64,000 bases of DNA, from positions 4,588,001 through 4,652,000 of the forward strand of contig NZ_CP176395.1 in assembly GCF_046244365.1 (NCBI RefSeq). The letters run 5' to 3'. This document shows positions 7,662-17,400 of the stretch, one piece after another (position 1 is the first letter of the stretch; each line of letters opens with the position of its first letter). Source of the DNA: Paenibacillus_V sp046244365 (GTDB lineage: Bacteria; Bacillota; Bacilli; Paenibacillales; NBRC-103111). The translations under genes and the position numbers were made by a program. The notes beneath the pieces were generated by a model. That model was not told the DNA's origin, did no database searches, and saw only the letters and a program-made list of their open reading frames with translations.

Positions 7662-10600
7662 TTACTCTCGCCAATTTATCGCAATCCATAGATCGGTTAT
7701 ATTCTTTGATTCAAAATAGAGAGTAAGCTTTTCATCCGGCTTTGCAGGCACCCCTTTTATTAGAGGTCCGCGCAAAAGCATATTCTGCTGCTGAAGTGTA
7801 CCCATTATGTCTTTGATGGTTGAATCCGCGCTTTCAAAAATATCAATGCTAAGGGTCGGCTCCTCTGCAGGGATTCTTGCTAGAATCTCAACCCGTTCTG
7901 TAGCATTCAGACGACCCTTGCTCCAAATTGGGAAATGTTCAGGACGAATATCAAGTGTAAGCATGAAACGCTGGTTCTCAGCAGGCTTGCTACCCTGGAA
8001 TTGAGCCCATGCAGTAGGGAACTCATGGCGGACGGAGAACAAGCGTATGGAGCCCGGTGCCAGTGCTTCTTTAAACAGGGATTTCACATGCTCCATCGCA
8101 GCCCTTCGCAGCAGGCCTCCCCCTTCGCGCGCCGTGTACTGTACATGCAGGAGAACATCGCTAATCGTGTTGTAATCGAATGTACATGGATCATTCTTGC
8201 TCAGGTCGGCTGGCAGTTCCAACTGCCACTCGCTGATGACACCGGCATTCTCGAAGGGTAAATAGCGCTCATCGCGAAGATTGGTTTCGAAAAGCCCAGT
8301 ATCGTTTTGAGAGGAACTGGTGATGATGGATTGCAGACTGCCGTAATAGTCGCTGAATCGCTCGTCATCCGCATCTTCGCGCGCATAGTTCCCGCCGCTA
8401 AAAATTTGCGTCTTTCGAATACTGCTCTTCAGCAGCGTCAAGGTGCAATTTACGCTGACATATGGCCCGACAACACATGGGATGCTTAGAGCCACAGACT
8501 TGATCCGCCGAAAGTAATGCCCAGGTCCGTCCATATCGAATAGCGATTCGGGAAGCTGTACCGTGCAACGGCCGGTCATTCGCAGCTGAATAAGCGCAAG
8601 TGGATCTACCTGTAGGAAACTAATATGTTTAGTCAACTCATACTCTCGCTGATTAAGCTCATGATAGGCTAGCTCCATTCTCTTCACGTCGAGATAGAGC
8701 TTCTCGCCGGCCAGTAAGCCTTCCTTGCCAGCAACATACCCAAACTGAAGAAAGCTTACATTAGGATTTCCTATTTCATGCTGCAAGGCACGCTCTGCCT
8801 TTTTAGCGAGATCGAAGGCGAATTGGAAGCTCTGAACATAGAGACCTCTGACTTCCCGCTTTAACCACGTGTAGAGTGCTTTGTTGGACTTCTTACCCTC
8901 CTTCCCTGTTCCCTCCGCATTCAGAAAATCCTCTATTTCCCGGGCTTGGGTCATCTGCTGCTGATGCGATTTCAATTCCTGCTCGGCGATCGCCTCCCGA
9001 ATCTGTGCGACACGCAATTGCTTGAATATCTGGTTCATCTCGCCGGCAGCCAAATTACTTTGGAATGCCCATTCGCGTTCCCGGCGGGCAAACGAATCGA
9101 TCCGACTGGCTCTCCTCGCTTCGAAGTTCAATCGATCCGCCAGACTCCGTGAGGCATCTGCCAGCTTGGAAATTCCCGATGAAATGTGTTGACCTCCATA
9201 CGTATAGCCAGTACCTACTCCCCATGGCGCGGCTACTAATGAGAAGTCTGGCATTACTGTGGCTGCTGAACTGGTAAGGTTTAGCACTCCTGCAATGTCA
9301 CTCGCAAGTTGTGCACCTTCTAGCAGAAGAGTCTCACGCACTTCGTGTGAGCTAAGCAGCTTGCCTCCATTCAGAAATTGTGCAGCCTGGGCAAATACAT
9401 CCGTTGCGATATCAGCCTCGATCGATCGCAGCTCGATATCATTCACTTTCGCAGGCGAATCCCAAAAGTTACTTCCTAGTTCACCCAATTCATTTTTGGC
9501 TTGAGTGATTGCCTTCTCTATTTCTTCCGGTTTCCTTCCAAGTTGCTTCTCGTAGAAGGAATACCGCTGCACGGCCAAAGCGAGTGAAGAACCAATAGCT
9601 TCCTTCGATTGCGTAGCTTCTTGAAGCTGGCCTCGCTTCACATAATCTACCATTTGCATAATGGCAGTCTCGTGCTGAGCGCGCTTGACGGCCAGCGCCT
9701 CCCCATCCTCTTTCTCAATAGCCATGAGCAAGCTGCTGCCAAGAGACTTCAATTCCTGAATGACCTCAATCGCCTTCAGTACAAGAAATTGAAATCGAAC
9801 AATTGGCAGCGGTTGATTCAAACCATTCACGATTGATGCAACGTCTAGGCCCGCTGCAGTTGCACTTGCAAGCAATGCGGGATCGATAGGCGGTTCAAAC
9901 AGCGCAAGCTGTCTAAACGTACCCTGAAAGTTGAGACTATTTCGGATTTTGAACAGTCGATCGGCAATCGTATCCCAGTAGCTTAGCAGCTTATCGTTAC
10001 GCGGCACAGCGAAGTAGAGCGCCTTGCTCATACTGCGAATTGTAGACATACGCTCGTCATCGCCGGTGCTTGCTGATGGAAGCGGCATCAGATCGAACGG
10101 CATGTCAGCAGCCACATCGCTCATCACGACGCCGAACTGTTTGATCTCCTTTCTTAAGTTGGCGTAATTCTGAGGGCGGACGGAGCCCTTCTTCGGCACT
10201 GCTTGAGGACGCGGCCCTAGAATATTGGCCGCCAGGATATAATGCAACATAGCTTCCTCGATCGATTCCCCTTTATCCTCCATAAATAAGGAGTCACCCC
10301 AGGAGATCAGGTTATCTAGATAAGCCATAACCGCTTTGTACATATAGGCTTGCTGCCGATATCTGGCAATTACATGCGGCCGAAAGGGTTTCGATTCCCA
10401 CTCCTTAATGCTCTTGATGGTCTCCTCACTCAATCCATCGTTTGCTCCAAGGATCTCCTCTATCTTCTTCATATCGGAGTATTGGAACGGTTTTACTTTC
10501 CAGAATCGGTCCGGAGTAGGTCCTTCGCTGTCATCCGTCGGGTTGAACACATAATGGAGCCACCTTTGCGCCTCTGCATAATGTTGATTTTTGCTAAGGT

Positions 10601-11426
10601 GGCTGGCAATTGCCATTGGGATATGGAAGAACAATTCCCAGTTATATACGGAGTAAGCGCCACTAGATGTGAAGTCAAGTTCTTTCACAGGGTAGGGCCA
10701 TTGCACGAATGCCGGATTCGGTTTGTACAATGCGTCGAAGAAATCAGCATATAGCTCAGGAAGCGGCTTGCTCTTAAGTAGACTCGCCGTTGTCAGCTTT
10801 GGAATTACCATTTGTGTATCACTTGTGAGCAACATGTCTGTTCCAGCAGGAATCGTCGCTAGCTTGCCATCATGCAATTGAATCGGCATGACTTCAACGG
10901 ATTTCATACTCAACCCGCTGAGCGTAATCGCTTTGCAATCTTCGGACAGCGTAAAAGCGGATCCGATGGAAGGGGCTTTGCTCATACCATCGATCAACGT
11001 CACTCTTGTTTCGCCAGTTAGCATAACGCGACGATAGTTTCCGATATTTGCAAGCTTATAAACCAGGTCAGGTGCCAGTTCGATGGTACCATCCTCTGTC
11101 ATGGCGTGTACGGATTGAGTAAGAGCGATCCGGGAACCCGCGGGAACCAACACCGGCGTGTTGCTTGCAAGAGTAATGACCATGCTGCCTGGTAGGGTAG
11201 CACTCTTATCGTATTGTGTGTCCGCGTCTTGCAACCCGGATACTCCGCCTTCGAGCAGCCTTGTCATGAGCTGTTGTACATAGGGATGCTGGTGCAGGTA
11301 AAGTCGGTAACTCACCTCGCGTTCTTGGATGACTGTCGATTTCAATACCTGCATATCGTCTGGTCTAATTAGGCGCTCGATGTCCAGATGCCCATGGAAC
11401 CGCGCTTCCGAATACTTCGCATTCAT
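7662..11426 (-). CDS. Tc toxin subunit A, C-terminal half (pore / TcB-binding part)
   Basis: A 1254-aa protein whose start at 11426 is fixed by AAGGAGGG at 9 nt. It begins in the region where intact TcA proteins carry the HPYVQQLMTRLLEGGVSGLQ-type motif. It continues with the long alpha-helical, coiled-coil channel segment (about 560-900, with REREWAFQSNLAAGEMNQIF and many heptads). It ends with the conserved TcB-binding domain (about 950-1254, with RMTGRCTVQLPESLFDMDGP and FESKNITDLWIAINWRE). There is no signal peptide, as is usual for Tc proteins. It follows the larger TcA gene by 18 nt, so the two halves are surely co-translated and should assemble together, as TccA/TccB-type split A subunits do. 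It is the last gene of the operon. Confidence 0.9.
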   Translation of the reverse strand: MNAKYSEARFHGHLDIERLIRPDDMQVLKSTVIQEREVSYRLYLHQHPYVQQLMTRLLEGGVSGLQDADTQYDKSATLPGSMVITLASNTPVLVPAGSRIALTQSVHAMTEDGTIELAPDLVYKLANIGNYRRVMLTGETRVTLIDGMSKAPSIGSAFTLSEDCKAITLSGLSMKSVEVMPIQLHDGKLATIPAGTDMLLTSDTQMVIPKLTTASLLKSKPLPELYADFFDALYKPNPAFVQWPYPVKELDFTSSGAYSVYNWELFFHIPMAIASHLSKNQHYAEAQRWLHYVFNPTDDSEGPTPDRFWKVKPFQYSDMKKIEEILGANDGLSEETIKSIKEWESKPFRPHVIARYRQQAYMYKAVMAYLDNLISWGDSLFMEDKGESIEEAMLHYILAANILGPRPQAVPKKGSVRPQNYANLRKEIKQFGVVMSDVAADMPFDLMPLPSASTGDDERMSTIRSMSKALYFAVPRNDKLLSYWDTIADRLFKIRNSLNFQGTFRQLALFEPPIDPALLASATAAGLDVASIVNGLNQPLPIVRFQFLVLKAIEVIQELKSLGSSLLMAIEKEDGEALAVKRAQHETAIMQMVDYVKRGQLQEATQSKEAIGSSLALAVQRYSFYEKQLGRKPEEIEKAITQAKNELGELGSNFWDSPAKVNDIELRSIEADIATDVFAQAAQFLNGGKLLSSHEVRETLLLEGAQLASDIAGVLNLTSSAATVMPDFSLVAAPWGVGTGYTYGGQHISSGISKLADASRSLADRLNFEARRASRIDSFARREREWAFQSNLAAGEMNQIFKQLRVAQIREAIAEQELKSHQQQMTQAREIEDFLNAEGTGKEGKKSNKALYTWLKREVRGLYVQSFQFAFDLAKKAERALQHEIGNPNVSFLQFGYVAGKEGLLAGEKLYLDVKRMELAYHELNQREYELTKHISFLQVDPLALIQLRMTGRCTVQLPESLFDMDGPGHYFRRIKSVALSIPCVVGPYVSVNCTLTLLKSSIRKTQIFSGGNYAREDADDERFSDYYGSLQSIITSSSQNDTGLFETNLRDERYLPFENAGVISEWQLELPADLSKNDPCTFDYNTISDVLLHVQYTAREGGGLLRRAAMEHVKSLFKEALAPGSIRLFSVRHEFPTAWAQFQGSKPAENQRFMLTLDIRPEHFPIWSKGRLNATERVEILARIPAEEPTLSIDIFESADSTIKDIMGTLQQQNMLLRGPLIKGVPAKPDEKLTLYFESKNITDLWIAINWRE

Positions 11427-11444
11427 GCTTTGTTCCCTCCTTCG

Positions 11445-14400
11445 TTAAAGGCTGATGCGGCCTGTGCTTTGCGTGGAAAGGATACTATCCGAAATGTTTC
11501 GTGATATTGCGCTATGAAGACCCGCTTCCCCGACTACGTTCGAGCGCTGTGGTCCAATAACTTTGTCGTCAAACAATAAGCTGGTTTGGGGATTGATTAG
11601 CCAATCGGCGTGCGACTTCAAGCTGAAGCGAGAGAGCGGATCAAGCACAATTTGAGATGTGTCATTAGGGTCCAAACTAGGCTTCTGAGGCATGATCACG
11701 ATATCTTTCCACCAATCGGGATGCTTGACTTTCAGAGGAGGAGCGATCCATTGGTTCCACTCTTCGATGGTCTGTTCTACAACGTAAGGCTCAACGAAAA
11801 TGGTGTTCATTCGGTTGTCGTCCTGGTAAAATATAGGCTTCATGAGCGACGAAATTTCGGGCGATCCGATCACGATGTCGTTATTACAAGGAAGCAGGGT
11901 AAACGTGGTGCCTTTTTGCAGAATGATATCAGAAGTCTCCGCATCCGGCCTCGGGTCTGATTTCGCCTCAATAAGTGATCTCTTCGTAAGCCGATGCTTA
12001 AACTTAACGGCGAGTTCGTTCCCTCCTGTAAAGCGAGTGGCGGACACATCAGATGCACTGTAAGGATTTCTTGGTACCTTGCCGCTCTCTACAAGTTTTG
12101 GTGTACTATTTCTGCCAGCCAAGTAGAAAGAGGTAAAGAGCGTATTGTAGAACGAGCCAGTCAAATGAATATAGACCCCCTGCTCTTCTCCTCCCTCATA
12201 TGCCTTGGAAACGTGGATGCCTACGTCATTCGGATCGTAATCACGCGGGAATTCCGCCTTCAGAATAGTTGTACTCGTTTTTCTGGTGCTCCACTCCCCA
12301 TGCAGGTATTCGCTCCAATACAGTTGGATTTCCATGTTTTTTCCGCCTAGTAGGGTTTGCAGCTTATCCATCGTCATGGCAAAAACATCAAGCGAACCTT
12401 CGATGCCGTTCCCGGTTACATTCGGCTCCTTAGTGGACAAGTCCGCTAGTGTTACCCAGAACAAATATAACCGACCGTGCCATACGATCGGTGCAAGGTG
12501 ATTACTTTCTATTTCAGCGCTGATCGGCTCCCATGGCGTCCACGATTGATCAAGGCGGCGATAGAAGTATTTTTTGGGTTGGTTAAAGGTGCGTCCGATG
12601 ACATGCAAGATTCGTAAAGAAGGGTCGTTCTCACTTACTTCCAAATGCATCGCCACGACATCTAATCGTGCCAGTTCGTCCAGTTTATTCAGATATTGGA
12701 GGAAGGCGTCCTCGGCTAGATCGGAGGACACATCTCCCTGAAGCAGAGCGCCTTCCAACTCACTGAACAGATGTGTTTTGTCGTCGCGGAATTCAGGTTC
12801 CAACCAGTTTTCCGGGAAGAGGAAAATTTTTCGATTGGCTTCCCATACGCGGTAACGCTTCATCCATTCCCATTGTTTCGAGTTAATAACGGATGGATGT
12901 ACCTTGGTTTCATAATTAAGCAGACATCGTTGAATGAAAAGCTGCACCGAGCTGATAGCCAGTCGTATTCGGGACGTCTGCACGACCGGTTCCATACCGG
13001 GGTCGATTAGGAAGTATTCATAAATTTGCTCCATGCTGGCAAAGCCGAGCTGTTGCTTAACGTATGAGACTAAGGCATCTCGTTGACGCTGGCGCAACTT
13101 GTCGAATATAGGCTGAGCGACGCGCTTCCAAGCCTCTGCGTCAAAGCGAGCCTTGATGGTTTCCTTCATTTCGCGAGCGATGGCGAAACGCTGCATAGGC
13201 GAGGCGGCCGGACTTACAATATGTGTCCATTCAACCAGCGACGACGTGGTCACGCCGAACCGCTCCATTACTTTCAGTGCTTCCCATATCCGCAGCAAAG
13301 TCTGTTCATTGGCAAAATCGGGCTTTGCAAACAGAGCAATACAGATGGACTTGATTAAGTCCTGATTACGGCGGAAGAGCTTTGCAATGAGCGTATAGAC
13401 GTTATCTGGGGCGTGATTCGGCTCCCCTGCTCCGTTCGCTTCAAATATCTCAATGATTTGATCGCTGTTTACGACTAATTCCCGTTTCAGTCGTGCATAG
13501 CTCGCCAGGCGTCTGAAAGACTTATAAAAAGCTTGACTGCCCTCTAGGGTGTCGCTGCCGCTCTTCGTCGGCATTAAGCTCAGATTCAGTCCGCCAACTG
13601 TAAGCAAATAACGTGCTTCACGCTCCCCTAATCCAAGCTGCTGCAGCAGCATATTGGCCTTCGTCAACAAGATGATCGACTGTTCAGCCCCCTCGATTAC
13701 AGCCTTTGGATAAAGCACAAGCTGATCCAGACTGCCCTTGGGTAGTGTTTCTCCCTGAACGAGCAACCGTGCGCCTCCGCCGTTGAGCTTGCGAAGATCC
13801 AGTGCAAATCCGTACATAACCCCAGCTTTTAGTTCCAAATAATGCTTGGGACTCTCGCCCAACACACTAAGATCTTGCTCGGCGACTTCACGCCAGAACA
13901 TCGGATCCGGGAGATGATCGAAGCGTAAGTCTACTTCAGCGTCCTTCTTATCTAGCACAACTGAGAATCGGTATGCACCGGTCTGAGTGACCTCCAAATA
14001 TCCTTCTAGATGAGCGCTGTTCGCCCCTGGAGGTTTGATAAACGGATTAACTGCGATTGTTTCTGCCGGCTTCAGTAAATCACCCGAACAATTATCTGAG
14101 GCGTAGTATGAAGCCGTCATCCCTCGTTCAGCAGCGGCGGTTAACTTAGCAAGCAGCGAACCTGGATTAGCTAGCATTCTCGCATCCGTAAGTAAGCTCT
14201 CCACAAGCAGAGGGTCTCCGCCAATATATGCTGTCATGGTTTGGATCATATATTGTCGGATCAATTTGTCCTGCACGAATGGCAGGAAGCTCTCAGCAAT
14301 TCGCTTGCGCTTGTTTCGATCCCGCGCTTCCCGGTTGCGCAATTGGACATCTTCGGTTTCGTCAACTTCGAGCGGCCGATAACGGTCAAACAGCAGATCG

Positions 14401-17400
14401 AAATCCGCGCTATCGAGAAAGCCGGTAGCAGGCTGGTAATCCGGTGCTTGCTTCTGAAGATGTCTGACAAAGAACGACCGGGGCTGCTCCCGAATGTCGT
14501 CCAATAAGCTGGTCAATAAAGCAGAATGCTCATGTGGCAATCTGCTCAGCAGGACTTGCTGATCACTCTCAAACAGCACGCCTCGATAGGTTAGTTTTAG
14601 TTCTTTACGCGTATCGCTATAGCGTACTTCGCGGATTGCCGCTTCATCGGCAAAGTCTTCCGGATGTAAGGGGGCATCCAGCTCCACTTTCACAGAAGCG
14701 GTATACTCTGCTGTGCCGTTCATCATCGCTTGAAATTGTTCGGCTACCTCAATGGGTACAATAAGCCCCAGCTTCTGACGCAGCATCTCATCGGTCAAGA
14801 CGCCGGGATCCTCCGGTACGGCATGTTCGGCGCGAATGGCGCGTATTCCGTCAACCAGCTTACTAAGCAGCGCCAACATATCTGCACGATTTGGAACATA
14901 CTTGCCAGACTCGTCGCGATGGCGCAGTAAATATTCCAGTTCACCAATCGTTACACCGCTATCCTTGACCTCCTGAACAATATCAACAAAGCCGAGTGTC
15001 TGTGTGAACGGATGATCTTCTTCCAGCGTGAGTAATTTGTCAGGCTTTAATGGCTTGAAAGGATCGAGCCCGGATAGTTGTTTCAGCGTGATCAAGTCAC
15101 TAACTGAAAGATGTAACGCTTTGGCCAACAATCCATAACGATATAGAAGAGATACATTAGATAACGAAAGGACTGCCGTACTTAGAGACTTCTTGGCGTC
15201 AACCAATATGTGTTCGATGTCATCGCCAGTAAGACCTAGTATGCCTTGAAGTGAAGTCAAATGACCTTTGATGAGCGAAAACTCGTTAGCTTTAGCTTGT
15301 ACCCCATTCAGCAGCGTAGCGAATTCGGGTAAAGGCGCAATGTTCATCAAAGTATCCTTATCCGCATCGCTCATCACACCTTTGAAGGCAACATACTGGA
15401 CTTCCTCCAGATGATCGTATGTTAGCTCTATCCTAGGATCTCCAGCAAACAATGCTGGATCGATTTGTTTGTCTGGCGGTATTTGCGTTAGACGAAACTT
15501 GAACAGGCTTATCTTCGACAAGTCTGCGATCCGTTTTTCTGACAGGTATCGCCCAAGCGGGTCGTCGAACACAGGCTCGCTCTTCAGTATGCTTGGCGCA
15601 AGGAATAGTTGCTTATAAAGCGGCTTGTTCCCCGTCGTCGGAATATCTGACCAGAGTGTAATCAGCTTTAGCCGACTACCTTTGCCTAACTGCAGCTTGT
15701 CATCGAGCGACTTGAAATGCGACAAGTAAATTAGTGCAGATTGAAGCGGCTGCTTATCAAGATGGGCGGAATCATACGGTGTATCGCTAGGCATGAACGT
15801 ATGAAGAGCACGGTCGGTCTCGTCGATCGTCCAGCCCAGTTTACGCCACAATCGCACGAAAAGATTGATTCGCAAGAAGGTGAGATCATCCGCTTCATCC
15901 CCATTTGCGTACTGCAGCACAGTTAAGTCGAAGCTGCATCCTACATAAGGATCGGCCAGTACAAGCACATGTGAGAAATCAATGGCATCCAGCTCGTTTT
16001 GAAGTTGATCCAGCTGCACATTGAGCGCATTGGCAAGTGTAGTCATACGGTTGAAGAATGCATCCGCCTCTAATCGACGCTGCATATCATCAGGTGAAAG
16101 CGTGTTAGGATCCTGCAGCAACAGCTCCTTGTTGAGTTTATACGCCCGTGCATCATGAATGCTGACTCCGAGCCTGTACAGAATACCCAGACTCGCCATG
16201 CCTGGATTAACAAAATTGGTTTCAATAATGTCCGTCAGTTCCATGTAAGATACACCCAGACGGTCTGATAAAAACTTGGCGGATTTCAGTTTCGGCTTAA
16301 CAGAATCGGCGGATGCGTATCCATAAAGCTGGTGCCATTTATTGGCGGAAAGCGGGTTCGGATCGGTGAAGATGGCAAATTCTATTGGTAAGATTCCAAG
16401 TGATTCCATAAAAATAGCGGTGCGATCGTAGGGTTGTGTCTTAGCCATAAGATCGTTGCTCGGGCGGAAAATGTCTAGCAATCGATCTAGCGGAGTGTCG
16501 AAATAACTGCAGAACTGGCGCACGGTCTCGGTCCACAGATCGAATGGCAAGTTAAGGGGATAAAGGGAATCACGCAATATGTCATATGCCTCACGAATGA
16601 CGTTCTGAGGCTCGGCGAGTAACTGATCAGTTGTAGCTTCACCCGTGTCGTGTGAGGCATGTTCCGATAAGCCTCCGTTGGCTACATAGTACTCAAGAAT
16701 CTCGTTTATGATGTCAATATAGGGCAGAACGGTTAGCGTGTTCTCACAGGTGAGCGGTAGATAAGGCAAATCCGGCCGGCGCTCAATGAGTGCGTCATAT
16801 GGCTTCATATACGTTGCATGGTAAGGCGTATCGTGCCTTTCATCCCACCGTGCGAGGAAAGTCTTCCATGTTTCGGGCTCGGTGTCAATAAACTGCAGCA
16901 AATCTACCAGATAAGCGGCCGGGCTGAGTACCGAACGGCAATGCTCGCATTCGCAATAGTCCATGGATCCGAACAGCGACTCCATGGTCGGGAATTGCTT
17001 GATCAGTTCATTGCGGACGTTTTCTCGAATATCTGCGGCGGCTGACATTCCAGCAATCTGCACGTCGCTGTCGATTTTTCTGGCCACAGTGAATAGGTTG
17101 TATAAAACGCTGTTGATCTGCTTTGCTTTGCGATACACTAGCTTGGCTTCCACTTTAGCAGGCTCTTTTTGAAATAATTGCTTAAAGGCGGCATTATAGG
17201 AAATGAGGAAATCGGCTTCAGAGTGGGCTGTTACATCAGAGGCCGAGGTAATACCCAAATGCAGCATTACAGGAATCCCTTCATTCCCTGTGGTGAGCTG
17301 ATAAATACGCTGCAGTGTTTTCAACTGCTTCCCCGCTTCCATAAATTCGTGCTCCATCATCCCGGCCGAGACTCCGGTATGCGTATTGAGGAATGCGGAT